A DNA stretch of 64,000 bases from Methylobacterium sp. Leaf104 (lineage in GTDB: Bacteria > Pseudomonadota > Alphaproteobacteria > Rhizobiales > Beijerinckiaceae): NCBI RefSeq assembly GCF_001422885.1, contig NZ_LMMZ01000003.1, positions 102,927 to 166,926 of the forward strand. The letters run 5' to 3'. Numbering within the stretch: position 1 is the first letter of the stretch; every line of letters starts with the position of its first letter. Shown in pieces: positions 1 through 8,404 of the stretch. Position numbers and translations under genes: made by a program. Under the pieces are notes generated by a model. It saw only the letters and a program-made list of their open reading frames with translations. It ran no database searches and was not told where the DNA came from.

Positions 1-125
1 AGACGCTCGCGAGCCTCGACAAGGGCGAGCTCGATGCCTACCGCAGCACCGGCTACTTCAACGATTCCGCCCGCGCCAAGGCCCTGAACGCCCTCGACAG
101 CTGCAAGCTGCCGCGCCCGGCGTAA
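1..125 (+). CDS. C-terminal end of an unidentified protein (5' truncated by window)
   Basis: An open frame enters from the left edge and ends at TAA 123-125, encoding 40 residues that end in SCKLPRPA. Only the tail is present: a charged, helical-looking stretch with one cysteine. I cannot assign a family. It converges on the AI-2E-type gene, and a 10-bp hairpin lies between them, which supports this being a genuine 3' end. Confidence 0.55.
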   Translation, partial: TLASLDKGELDAYRSTGYFNDSARAKALNALDSCKLPRPA

Positions 126-138
126 GGCGCGGCCGCCG

Positions 139-161
139 ACCCCGGGCCTCAGGCCCGGGGT
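139..161. terminator. Bidirectional hairpin between convergent genes
   Basis: Perfect 10-bp inverted repeat (139-148 and 152-161) with a 3-nt loop at 149-151. The loop is exactly the TGA stop codon of the minus-strand gene. There is no clear T tract, so factor-independent activity is uncertain. Confidence 0.55.
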
Positions 162-1312
162 GCCTCGGCGGGCTCGGTCTGCGTGAAGTCCCGCCAGAGC
201 AGGATCAGGGCGGCCATCACCGCCGGGCCGAGGAACAGGCCGAGGAGGCCGAAGGTCTCGACGCCGCCCAGGATGCCGAGCAGCACCCAGAGGAAGGGCA
301 GGCGGGTCGTGCCGCCGATCAGCGCCGGACGCACGAAGTGGTCCGCCACGAAGGTGACGACGAAGCCCGCCACCACCACGACCACCGCCGGCACCACCGC
401 GCCGTTGGCGAGCAGGATCGCGGCCGCGATGCCGAAGACCAGCGGCGCCCCGAACGGGATCATGGCCGCCACCGCGGTCAGCGCACCGAGCAGCACCGGG
501 TGCGGCACGCCGGCGAAGTAGTAGACGATTCCCAGGAGCACGCCCTCGCCGAGGCCGACCAGGACGAGCCCGTCCACGGTGCCGTGGACCGAGGCCACCA
601 TCTGCCGCGCCACCCGCTCGCCCCGCGGGCCGAACAGCCTCGCGCTGGCGGTGAGGACCTGCGCGGCCACCGCGCGGCCGTCCCGGAACAGGAAGAACAG
701 CGCCACCAGGGTGAAGCCGAACAGCACGACGCGCCGGACGATCTGCGCGCCGAGGCTGCGGGTCACCCCGATCACCGAGGAATTGTCGAAGCGGTGCAGG
801 AGCTCCGAGCCGGCGGCGGGGTGGCTCAGGTTCTCCGCCCACCAGGCCTGGGCCTGCGCCGCTCCGAAGGGGAGATGGCCGAGGAAGTCCGGCACCGGGA
901 TGCCGGACTTCTCGAAGGAGCGCGCCCAGGCGACCACGTCGTGGGCCTCCCGCGCCGCCTGCACCCCCAGCACCACGAGGGGGATCAGGAAGACCAGGGC
1001 CACCGCCGCGGTGAACAGGAGGGGCAGCAGGATGTTGTGCCGGCCCGGCGGCCAGCGCCGCTCGGCGCGGGCGTAGAGCGGCCCGAGGGCGATCGCCAGG
1101 ATCACCGCCCAGACCAGGGCCGGGATGAAGTGGTGCAGCACCCAGATCCCGAGCCCCGCGAGAGCGACGACCAGGGCGAGCCGGGCCAGGCTCTGCGCCG
1201 GACCCGGCAGCGGGTGCGCGCCCGCACGCGTCGGATGGTCGGGGGCCAGGCGCGGGTCGGGGCCGCCCGCGGGCGGCGCTCCGGCCGGCGTCCCGGAGGG
1301 AAGATGTGCCAT
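149..1312 (-). CDS. AI-2E/PerM family membrane transporter
   Basis: About 387 residues with several hydrophobic segments: a pair near residues 40-80, one near 90-115, one around 195-215 and a cluster over the last 130 residues. This is the usual PerM/YhhT/TqsA layout, and the C-terminal run of Gly-rich helices fits the family. The family name comes from the autoinducer-2 exporter TqsA, but most members have unknown substrates and I see nothing here to specify one. I chose the start at 1312 because the upstream alternative (1366) adds a non-conserved tail rich in Pro and Arg. The gene is monocistronic and divergent from acpXL. Confidence 0.8.
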   Translation of the reverse strand: MAHLPSGTPAGAPPAGGPDPRLAPDHPTRAGAHPLPGPAQSLARLALVVALAGLGIWVLHHFIPALVWAVILAIALGPLYARAERRWPPGRHNILLPLLFTAAVALVFLIPLVVLGVQAAREAHDVVAWARSFEKSGIPVPDFLGHLPFGAAQAQAWWAENLSHPAAGSELLHRFDNSSVIGVTRSLGAQIVRRVVLFGFTLVALFFLFRDGRAVAAQVLTASARLFGPRGERVARQMVASVHGTVDGLVLVGLGEGVLLGIVYYFAGVPHPVLLGALTAVAAMIPFGAPLVFGIAAAILLANGAVVPAVVVVVAGFVVTFVADHFVRPALIGGTTRLPFLWVLLGILGGVETFGLLGLFLGPAVMAALILLWRDFTQTEPAEAPRA

Positions 1313-1609
1313 CGTCTCGCTCGACCTCTTGGGGACCGCCCGCGGCGGCACGTCCTGCCCGTGCATCTAGTCCATCGTCGCGGGATCGGAATGGAGGCGC
1401 CGGCCCGATCGCGACGCCGTGATGGCCAAGGTTGCCCCTCCTACACCCCTCGTGTAAGGGACCGCCTTCACTGTCCAGGGCGGCGGCAGCGCCGGCCCAC
1501 GGGGCATGCTGCGCGACCGGGGGCACCGGGCACCATGCGCCGGATCGCTCCGGCCCCCGATCGGCACGGGCCGAATCCGGTGGGATACCCAGTCACACGG
1601 CGAGAACGC

Positions 1610-1912
1610 ATGTCCGACCAGACCCACACCGCAACCTTCGACCGCGTCGCGGACATCATCGCCGACACCGCCGACATCCCGCGCGAGACGATCACGCCCG
1701 AGAGCCACGCCATCGACGATCTCGGGATCGATTCGCTCGCCTTCCTCGACATCGCCTTCGCGGTGGACAAGGCCTTCGGCATCAAGCTCCCCCTCGAGCG
1801 TTGGACCCAGGAGGTCAACGAGGGCAAGGTGCCGGCCGAGGAGTACTTCGTCCTGAAGAACCTCTGCGCCCGCATCGACGCCCTGGTGGCCGAGAAGGCC
1901 GCCAAGGCCTGA
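1610..1912 (+). CDS. acpXL: Acyl carrier protein AcpXL for very-long-chain acyl groups of lipid A
   Basis: A 100-residue acidic ACP. The phosphopantetheine attachment site is the Ser of the DLGIDSLAF motif near residue 44. Rhizobial AcpXL is longer than FabD-type AcpP and carries the C26-C28 (omega-1)-hydroxy chain added to lipid A. The assignment rests on ACP length, a long basic C-terminal helix and, above all, the downstream order of dehydratase, two ketosynthases, dehydrogenase and LpxXL-type acyltransferase, which is the acpXL-fabZXL-fabF2XL-fabF1XL-fabXXL-lpxXL order known from Rhizobium. It is first in the operon; GAGAA lies just upstream of the ATG. Confidence 0.88.
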   Translation: MSDQTHTATFDRVADIIADTADIPRETITPESHAIDDLGIDSLAFLDIAFAVDKAFGIKLPLERWTQEVNEGKVPAEEYFVLKNLCARIDALVAEKAAKA

Positions 1913-1988
1913 GCCCGATCCGCCCGGGCCCCCTCGGCACCGGCGCGGCCCCTTCGAAACACCCGCCCGCACGGGACCTTAGGACGCC

Positions 1989-2459
1989 ATGCGCCTCGAA
2001 TATTTCGAGATGATCGACGCCGTGACCCGGTTCGACCGGGAGGCCAGCCGGATCGAGGCCCTGGCCCGCGTGCCGATGGAGAGCCCGGTCTTCGAGGGGC
2101 ACTTCCCCGATCACCCGCTGGTGCCGGGCGTGCTGCTCACCGAGACCATGGCGCAGGCCTCGGGCTACCTCGTGCTCGCCCATCTGGGGTTTCGGCAGAT
2201 GCCGTTCCTGATGGGCGTCGACAAGGCGCGATTCCGCTCGTTCGTCGGCCCGGGGGCCGAGTTGCAGATCGAGGCGAGCCTCGAACATGACGGCTCGGGC
2301 TACGCGGTGACCAAGGCGGCGATCCGCCACGACGGCAAGCCGCTCGCCAATGCCGAACTGCGCTTCCGCACCATGCCGTTCCCGGCCGGCCTCGACGCGC
2401 CCATGCGCGAGCGGGCGCGCAAGATCGGGCTGTTCGATCTCGCGGGCGAGCCCGCATGA
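1989..2459 (+). CDS. fabZXL: 3-hydroxyacyl-ACP dehydratase, FabZ family (FabZXL)
   Basis: 156-residue hot-dog-fold dehydratase. The FabZ/FabA signature is intact: FEGHFPDHPLVPGV supplies the catalytic His, and ETMAQ on the following long helix supplies the acid. It should remove water from 3-hydroxyacyl-AcpXL during elongation of the very long chain. It lies 76 bp after acpXL and 57 bp before the first ketosynthase, and that gap holds two overlapping mini-ORFs (see the separate entry). Confidence 0.85.
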   Translation: MRLEYFEMIDAVTRFDREASRIEALARVPMESPVFEGHFPDHPLVPGVLLTETMAQASGYLVLAHLGFRQMPFLMGVDKARFRSFVGPGAELQIEASLEHDGSGYAVTKAAIRHDGKPLANAELRFRTMPFPAGLDAPMRERARKIGLFDLAGEPA

Positions 2460-2485
2460 CCGGGCCGGCCCGCGACCGTGCCGAC

Positions 2486-2520
2486 GTGAGCGTCCTGAGA
2501 TGAGCGACGGGGTGAGATGA
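2486..2520 (+). other. Chain of two mini-ORFs bridging fabZXL and fabF2XL
   Basis: GTG at 2486 opens a 5-codon frame ending at TGA 2501-2503. That stop overlaps ATG 2500, which opens a 6-codon frame ending at TGA 2518-2520, and this in turn overlaps the fabF2XL ATG at 2517. Both junctions read AGATGAGC. The structure is seen directly; translational coupling is inference, and ATGA overlaps are common enough that chance is possible. Confidence 0.35.
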
Positions 2521-3656
2521 GCATTTCGCGCGACGTCGTCGTCACCGGCATCGGCCTGGTCTCCTGCGCGGGCGAGGGCATCGCGGCCCATCTCGCAGCC
2601 TTCGAGGCGGGCACGCCGGCGCGCACCGACACGGAGACCTTCGCGCCCTACACGGTGCATCCGGTCGCGCCGCTCGCCTTCGACGGACAGATCCCGAAGA
2701 AATCCGACCAGCGTCAGATGGAGCCCTGGCAACGCCTCGGCGTCTACACCGCCGGCCTCGCCCTCGAGTCCGCCGGGGTGAAGGGCGATGCCGACCTCAA
2801 GGGCCGCATGCACCTCGTGGTCTCGGCCGGCGGCGGCGAGCGCGACACGGCGGTGGACGGCGCCATCCTCACGGGCCTGCGCGAGGCCGCCGATCCGGGC
2901 GCCTACCTCAACGAGCACTTGCAGAACGACCTGCGCCCGACCCTCTTCCTGGCCCAGCTCTCGAATCTGCTCGCCGGCAATATCGGGATCGTCCACGGGG
3001 TCACCGGCGCCTCGCGCACCTTCATGGGCGAGGAGGCCGCCGGCACCGACGCCCTGCGTATCGGCCAGGCGCGGATCGCCTCAGGCCAAGTGGACTGCAT
3101 GTTGGTGGGCGGCTCCTACAGCGCCGAGCGCCCGGACGTCATGGTGATTCACGAGATGGGCGGCTACCTGCGCGCCCGCGACTTCCGGCCGGTCTTCGAC
3201 CGCATCCCGGAGGACGAGGCCGGCTTCATCCTCGGCAGCGCTGCCGCCTTCCTGGTGCTGGAAGCCGCCGAGCACGCCGCCGCACGCGGGGCGCGGCCCC
3301 TCGCACGTCTCGGACCGGTGGGCAGCGACCGCACGACGCGCGCACCGGGCAGCACCGAAGCCAGCCTCGCCGCCCTCTGGGCGGCGACGGGCGTCGAGGC
3401 TCCGGAAGTGGTTCTCGCCGGGGCCACCGGCGTCGCCCCGATCACGGCCGAGGAAGGCGCCGCCCTGGCGCGCCTCGCGCCGGGCGTGGCCGTGACCGCC
3501 CTGGGCGATCTCACGGGCCACTCCCTCGAGACGGTGGCGCCCTTCGGCGCAGCCCTGGCGGCGGCGCTCGTCGCCGAGCGGGGCCTGCGCGAGGTGGCGG
3601 TGACGGTGGTGGGCCACCGCAGGGGCGAGGGCGTGATTCGGGTGACGGCGGCCTGA
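2517..3656 (+). CDS. fabF2XL: Beta-ketoacyl-ACP synthase-like protein lacking the catalytic Cys (FabF2XL)
   Basis: 379-residue thiolase-fold protein of the KAS family, starting with the typical VVVTGIGLVS. Where active ketosynthases have the nucleophilic Cys (TAC motif), this protein reads GVTGASRTFMGEE near residues 165-175. The first catalytic His motif (NAHGT) is also missing; GATGV stands there. The late GH motif (LTGHSLE) remains. It therefore resembles a chain-length-factor partner rather than a condensing enzyme. Its position directly before the intact FabF1XL suggests a heterodimer that fixes the length of the AcpXL-bound chain. KAS ancestry is certain; the partner role is inferred. 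Confidence 0.82.
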   Translation: MSISRDVVVTGIGLVSCAGEGIAAHLAAFEAGTPARTDTETFAPYTVHPVAPLAFDGQIPKKSDQRQMEPWQRLGVYTAGLALESAGVKGDADLKGRMHLVVSAGGGERDTAVDGAILTGLREAADPGAYLNEHLQNDLRPTLFLAQLSNLLAGNIGIVHGVTGASRTFMGEEAAGTDALRIGQARIASGQVDCMLVGGSYSAERPDVMVIHEMGGYLRARDFRPVFDRIPEDEAGFILGSAAAFLVLEAAEHAAARGARPLARLGPVGSDRTTRAPGSTEASLAALWAATGVEAPEVVLAGATGVAPITAEEGAALARLAPGVAVTALGDLTGHSLETVAPFGAALAAALVAERGLREVAVTVVGHRRGEGVIRVTAA

Positions 3657-3720
3657 TTCGGGACGATCCCCGGGCTCCGGCCGCGGCGAAAAGCAGGCGA
3701 AAAGAGTGTAAGACGGCGCG

Positions 3721-5034
3721 ATGACGAACGAACCTCTCCGTGACGCCAAGGTCCGGGACGACAACGTCCGGGACGCGAAGGGCCGGCCGCTGGTGGCGGT
3801 CACCGGCCTCGGCATCGTCACTTCGCTGGGGCAGGGACAGGCCGACAACTGGACTGCGCTGACGGCGGGCCGGTCCGGCATTCACGCCATCCGGCGCTTC
3901 CCCACGGAGGGCCTGCGCACCCGCATCGCCGGCACCGTCGATTTCCTCGACACCGACCCGCTCGTGGCGCCGGCCCTGTCGCAGCGCTTCGCCGAGGCCG
4001 CCGCCGACGAGGCGATCGCGCAATCGGGCATCGGCCGCCCCGGCGACTTTCCCGGCGCCCTGTTCATCGCCGTGCCCCCGGTGGAGATCGAGTGGCCGCA
4101 GCGCCAGGCCCTGGCCGAGGCCTCCGGCCAGAACGGTCCGATCACCTACACCGACCTGCAGCGCGCCGCCGCGAGCCGGCGCTTCGACTCCTGGCACGAC
4201 CTGTTCATCTTCGGGACGGTGGCCGATCACATCGCCGACCGCTTCGGCACCAAGGGCTCGCCGATCTCGCTCTCCACCGCCTGCTCGTCCGGCGCCACCG
4301 CGATCCAGCTCGGTGTCGAGGCCATCCGGCGCGGCGAGGTCACCGCCGCCCTCTGCATCGGCACCGACGGCTCGGTGAATCCGGAATCCCTGATCCGTTT
4401 CTCGCTGCTCTCGGCCCTCTCCACGCAGAACGACCCGCCGGAGGCCGCCTCGAAGCCCTTCTCGAAGAACCGCGACGGCTTCGTCATGGGCGAGGGCGCG
4501 GGCGCTCTCGTGCTCGAGGACGCCGCGGCGGCGCGCGCCCGCGGCGCGAAGATCCTCGGCTACGTGCTCGGGTGCGGCGAGAAGGGCGACGGCTTCCACC
4601 GCACCCGGTCGAGCCCCGACGGCGCTCCCGGCATCGCGGCCATCCGCGCCGCCCTGGAGGACGCCGACACCGCTCCCGATGCCATCGACACCGTGAACGC
4701 CCATGGCACCTCGACCCCGGAGAACGACAAGATGGAGGCGATGAGCTGCGCCGCCGTGTTCGGCGACCGCATCCGCGCCCTGCCGGTCTCGTCCAACAAG
4801 TCGATGATCGGGCACACGCTGACGGCCGCCGGTGCGGTCGAGGCGGTGATCTCGCTCCTCACCATCGCGCATGGCCGTATCCCGCCGACCATCAACTACG
4901 CGGTGCCCGATCCCGCCATCCCCCTCGACATCGTGGCGCAGGCCCGCGACGTGCCGGTGCGGCGGGTGCTGTCGAACTCGTTCGGCTTCGGCGGCCAGAA
5001 CACCTGCCTCGTTCTGGCGGACGAGCCGGCATGA
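3721..5034 (+). CDS. fabF1XL: Beta-ketoacyl-ACP synthase (FabF1XL)
   Basis: 437 residues with a complete KAS active site: Cys about 188 in LSTACSSGAT, His about 329 in VNAHGTSTPEND, and Lys plus His in SNKSMIGH about 357-364. It should catalyse the condensation steps building the C26-C28 chain on AcpXL. The N-terminus carries three imperfect pentapeptide repeats (LRDAK, VRDDN, VRDAK) encoded by 15-nt units at 3736-3780, ahead of the conserved VAVTGLGIVT. Its stop overlaps the next start as ATGA (5031-5034). Confidence 0.88.
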   Translation: MTNEPLRDAKVRDDNVRDAKGRPLVAVTGLGIVTSLGQGQADNWTALTAGRSGIHAIRRFPTEGLRTRIAGTVDFLDTDPLVAPALSQRFAEAAADEAIAQSGIGRPGDFPGALFIAVPPVEIEWPQRQALAEASGQNGPITYTDLQRAAASRRFDSWHDLFIFGTVADHIADRFGTKGSPISLSTACSSGATAIQLGVEAIRRGEVTAALCIGTDGSVNPESLIRFSLLSALSTQNDPPEAASKPFSKNRDGFVMGEGAGALVLEDAAAARARGAKILGYVLGCGEKGDGFHRTRSSPDGAPGIAAIRAALEDADTAPDAIDTVNAHGTSTPENDKMEAMSCAAVFGDRIRALPVSSNKSMIGHTLTAAGAVEAVISLLTIAHGRIPPTINYAVPDPAIPLDIVAQARDVPVRRVLSNSFGFGGQNTCLVLADEPA

Positions 5035-5810
5035 CGACGGACAGCAACGCGGAGCCCAACCGCCGCGTCCTCGTCACCGGCGGCACCTCCGGCCTCGGCG
5101 CGGCGATCGTGCGGACGCTCGCCGCCGCCGGCCACGACGTGGCCTTCACCTACCGCTCCTCCGCCGAGGCGGCAGAGCGGCTGGTCGCGGAGCTGTCGGC
5201 CGCGCATCCCGACCGCGCGATCACGGCCCAGGCCCTCGATCTCTCCGATCGCGCCGCCGTCGAGGCGTTCTGCGAGGAGTTCGAGGCCGGCGACGGCTTC
5301 CATGGCTTCGTCCACAATGCCGGCCAGTCCTACGACGCCCTGGCGGCGATGCTGGACCAGGACCGGGCCGAGGCGGCCATGCAGGTGAACTTCTGGTCGC
5401 TCACTCGCCTAGCGAAGTCCCTGGTCCGCGGCATGATCCGGGCGCGCTCGGGGCGCATCGTCGCCATCGGATCGGTGGCCGCCCTCCAGGCCAATCCCGG
5501 CAATGCGGCCTACGCCGCCACCAAGGGCGCCCTGATCGCCTATTGCCGCACCCTCGCGGTCGAGTCGGCCAAGCGCGGCGTCACCGTCAACGTGATCGCG
5601 CCGGGCTTCATCGACACCGAGATGATGGCTCCCTACGCCGCCTACCGCACCACCATGGAGCGCCAGATCCCCGCCGGCCGCTTCGCCAGGCCGGAGGACG
5701 TCGCCGCCCTCGCGGCCTTCCTGATGGGCGAGGGCGCAGCCTACATCACCGGCGCGGTTTTGCCCGTCGACGGCGGCCTCACCGCGATGATGGGCGTCCA
5801 CCGCTCCTGA
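5031..5810 (+). CDS. FabG-like 3-oxoacyl-ACP reductase (SDR family)
   Basis: 259-residue classical short-chain dehydrogenase: nucleotide motif TGGTSGLG at residues 15-22, NAG motif near 94, catalytic Ser in IGSVAAL and YAATKGA for Tyr/Lys, C-terminal PVDGG. It is the ketoreductase expected for AcpXL-bound chain elongation. It overlaps fabF1XL by 4 bp, so it is translationally coupled. The housekeeping fabG is not in this window. Confidence 0.85.
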   Translation: MTTDSNAEPNRRVLVTGGTSGLGAAIVRTLAAAGHDVAFTYRSSAEAAERLVAELSAAHPDRAITAQALDLSDRAAVEAFCEEFEAGDGFHGFVHNAGQSYDALAAMLDQDRAEAAMQVNFWSLTRLAKSLVRGMIRARSGRIVAIGSVAALQANPGNAAYAATKGALIAYCRTLAVESAKRGVTVNVIAPGFIDTEMMAPYAAYRTTMERQIPAGRFARPEDVAALAAFLMGEGAAYITGAVLPVDGGLTAMMGVHRS

Positions 5811-5823
5811 GGGCGAGCCTGCC

Positions 5824-6147
5824 ATGTCCCTGCGCTTGACGTCCCCGCGCTCGATGTCCCCGCGCCCCATGCTCCCGGTCTCCGCCGCGCTGGCCCTCGT
5901 GATCCTCGCCGCCGGCCCGACCGCTGCGGCCGAGACGTTCCGCGTCGACGGCCTTCCGCGGGGCGAGACCCTGAGCATCCGCGAGACGCCCGACGCCGCC
6001 GCGCCCGCCCTCGGGCAGGCCCCGGTGGGCGCCCGCCTGCGCGGCTTCGGCTGCACCGCCGAGACCCCGAGCGGGCTGACCTGGTGCCGGGTCAAGGCCG
6101 GCCCCATCCTCGGCTGGGCCCGACGGCGTTACCTGTCGCCGGAGTGA
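5824..6147 (+). CDS. Small secreted SH3-like domain protein
   Basis: 107 residues. A signal peptide (LPVSAALALVILAAGPTAA) precedes a bacterial SH3-like module with the typical LSIRETPDAAAPALG opening and a GWARRRYL ending; two Cys (CTAETPSGLTWC) could form a disulfide. The first 45 bases are three imperfect 15-nt repeats (5824-5868), so translation could start at 5824, 5854 or 5869; the last begins right at the signal peptide. It lies 13 bp after the reductase inside the lipid A operon, an unusual place for a periplasmic SH3 protein. Role unknown; SH3b modules usually bind peptidoglycan or proteins. Confidence 0.72.
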   Translation: MSLRLTSPRSMSPRPMLPVSAALALVILAAGPTAAAETFRVDGLPRGETLSIRETPDAAAPALGQAPVGARLRGFGCTAETPSGLTWCRVKAGPILGWARRRYLSPE

Positions 6148-6256
6148 CGCCGCCCCCACGGGTTGATGCCTCGTCCCGCGAAGGCTAGCGAGAGGCGCAT
6201 GAACGCCCGGCCCTCGCGGGGGCATCCGCGGCGCCCCGCGAACAGAAGCGAGCCCC

Positions 6257-7279
6257 ATGCAATCCCTCCAGCTCCACGGTGACCGCGACCTGCGCCTCGA
6301 GGACGTCGCGGAACCCGACGCACCCGGCCCCGGCGAGGTCCAGATCCGCGTGCGCGCGGTCGGCCTCAATTTCATCGACGTGTGGGGCTTCCGCGGCATG
6401 GCCTTCGCCAAGCGCAAGCTGCCGCTCGCGGTCGGGGCCGAGGCCTCGGGCGAGATCGTCTGCGTCGGCGAGGGAGTCGAAGGTTTGGCCGAGGGCGACC
6501 GGGTGGCGATGTACGGCGCCCAGACCTGCGGCCGGTGCAAGGCCTGCCGGGAGGGCCGCGACAACCTCTGCGAGGACGTCTCCGGGGTGATGGGCTTCCA
6601 CATCGACGGCTTCGCCCGCGAGCGGGTGACCATGCCGGCGCGCCTCGTCATCAAGATGCCGGACGGCGTCAGCTTCACCGATGCGGCCTGCGCCCCGGTG
6701 GCCTTCGGCACCGTGCAGCACATGCTGTTCGACAATGCCCGCCTGGAGCCGGGCGAGAGCATCCTCGTCCATGCCGGCGGCTCCGGCATCGGCACCGCCG
6801 CGATCAAGATGGCCAAGGCCATCGGCTGCACCGTGTTCACCACGGTGGGCGACGACGCCAAGGGCGAGAAAGCCAAGGCGCTCGGCGCCGACCACGTCAT
6901 CAACTACCGCGAGGAGCGCTTCGAGGGCGAGGTCCGGCGGCTGACGAAGCGCAAGGGCGTCGACGTGGTGTTCGAGCATGTCGGACCCGACACCTGGAAC
7001 GGCTCGCTCCTCTGCCTGAAGCGCGGCGGGCGCCTCGTCACCTGCGGCTCCACCTCGGGCGTCTCGACCACCATGAACCTGATGCAGCTGTTCCAGCAGC
7101 AGTACCGCATCACCGGCTCGTTCGGCTGCTCGATGGCCAACATCCGCGACGCGATGGGCAAGATGGCCCAGGGCATCACGCCGGTGATCGACACGGTCCT
7201 GCCGCTCGCCGATTTCGCGCAGGGGCTCGAGCGGCTGGAATCGCGGAAGGTGTTCGGCAAGATCCTCGTGACGCTCTGA
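6257..7279 (+). CDS. Zinc-type medium-chain alcohol dehydrogenase/quinone reductase (FabXXL/Adh2XL position)
   Basis: 340-residue MDR protein. An N-terminal GroES-like domain holds the structural-zinc cysteines (CGRCKACREGRDNLC, residues about 94-108), and a Rossmann domain reads HAGGSGIGTAAIKMAK. In Rhizobium the gene in this slot between the ketosynthases and lpxXL is an alcohol-dehydrogenase-like gene required for the very-long-chain acyl pathway, possibly acting as enoyl reductase. The exact reaction is not established from sequence. It is co-directional, with a 109-bp gap after the SH3 gene. Confidence 0.8.
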   Translation: MQSLQLHGDRDLRLEDVAEPDAPGPGEVQIRVRAVGLNFIDVWGFRGMAFAKRKLPLAVGAEASGEIVCVGEGVEGLAEGDRVAMYGAQTCGRCKACREGRDNLCEDVSGVMGFHIDGFARERVTMPARLVIKMPDGVSFTDAACAPVAFGTVQHMLFDNARLEPGESILVHAGGSGIGTAAIKMAKAIGCTVFTTVGDDAKGEKAKALGADHVINYREERFEGEVRRLTKRKGVDVVFEHVGPDTWNGSLLCLKRGGRLVTCGSTSGVSTTMNLMQLFQQQYRITGSFGCSMANIRDAMGKMAQGITPVIDTVLPLADFAQGLERLESRKVFGKILVTL

Positions 7280-7320
7280 GTTGCAGCGCACACGGGTGCC
7301 CACCCGCGTAAAAATGAATT

Positions 7321-8400
7321 ATGCCAGGAACCAGGGTCGTCGCCGGAACGTCCCGCGTCACGGGATTCGTTTTGCTTCGCCTCGCCCTCGTCCTGAAGCG
7401 CAACCTGCCACGCCTCGCCGGGCTCGCGATGATTCCCCTGATCCGCGGCCTGTTCTGGCTGGCGCGAAGCCTCGGGACCGAGCGCGCGAGCCGGCTCGGC
7501 GGCCGGATCGTCCGGACGATCGGCCCGTTCCTGCCCGCCCACCGCACCGCGATGGCGAATCTGCGCGCCGCCTTTCCGGAGCGCGACGAGGCCGCGATCC
7601 GCGCCCTTGCCCTAGAGGCTTGGGACAATCTCGGACGTACCGGCGCGGAATACGCCCATCTCCATACCCTGATCGACATCGACCCGGCCGACCTCACGGC
7701 CAGCCGGCGCATCACGGTCGCGGGCGAGAGCCACTTTGCCGACCTGCGCGATGACGGCAAGCCCGGCCTGATCTTCTCGGCCCACCTGGCGAACTGGGAA
7801 TTGCCGGCGATCTGCGCGGCCCGCTTCGGTCTCGACGCCACCGCGATCTTCCGTCCCCCCAACGATGCGGCCTCCGCCCGCCTGGTGCAGGAGGTCCGGC
7901 GCCAGACCATGGGCGGCCTAGCGGCGGCGGGGCAGGGCGCGGTCTTCGCCATGCAGGGCGTGGTCGAGCGCGGCGGCCATCTCGGCCAGCTCATCGACCA
8001 GCACTTCACCCGCGGCGTCGTGGTGGAGTTCTTCGGCAAGCCCGTCCTGGTCAACCCGCTGCTCGGCAAGCTCGCGCGCCACTACGAATGCCCCGTCCAC
8101 GGCGCGCGGGTGGTCCGGCGCGACGGATCGGGCTTTCACCTCGAACTGACCCCACCGCTCGACCTGCCGCGCGATGCCTCCGGCGCCATCGACGTCCAGG
8201 GCGCGATGCAGGCGATGACGCGGGTGATCGAGGGATGGATCCGCGAGAATCCCGGACAATGGCTCTGGATGCACCGGCGCTGGCGTCCCGCGATGCTGCC
8301 GAAGCCGAAACCGACAGAGACGCCGGGGCCGGACGCGGCAGGGTCGGGCGAGAATCGAGCGACCGTGATGGCCGGGAATGGCCGGGCGGCGGTATCCTGA
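7321..8400 (+). CDS. lpxXL: Lipid A acyltransferase LpxXL (HtrB/LpxL superfamily)
   Basis: 359 residues: an N-terminal hydrophobic anchor (about 15-50), then the lysophospholipid-acyltransferase fold with the H-x4-E signature in AHLANWELP near residue 155-163 and a DQHFTRGVVVEFFGKP block. LpxXL transfers the very-long-chain acyl group from AcpXL to the lipid A precursor at the inner membrane, so it closes the operon. The C-terminus is a non-conserved Pro/Gly-rich tail. The ATG at 7321 is the first in frame. Confidence 0.85.
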   Translation: MPGTRVVAGTSRVTGFVLLRLALVLKRNLPRLAGLAMIPLIRGLFWLARSLGTERASRLGGRIVRTIGPFLPAHRTAMANLRAAFPERDEAAIRALALEAWDNLGRTGAEYAHLHTLIDIDPADLTASRRITVAGESHFADLRDDGKPGLIFSAHLANWELPAICAARFGLDATAIFRPPNDAASARLVQEVRRQTMGGLAAAGQGAVFAMQGVVERGGHLGQLIDQHFTRGVVVEFFGKPVLVNPLLGKLARHYECPVHGARVVRRDGSGFHLELTPPLDLPRDASGAIDVQGAMQAMTRVIEGWIRENPGQWLWMHRRWRPAMLPKPKPTETPGPDAAGSGENRATVMAGNGRAAVS

Positions 8401-8404
8401 ACCC

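Noticed and set aside
338..1609. Upstream in-frame extension of acpXL to 338
   Set aside because: The extension is antisense to the AI-2E-type gene and has Arg/Gly/His-rich shadow composition; AcpXL proteins are about 95-100 residues and the ATG at 1610 fits.
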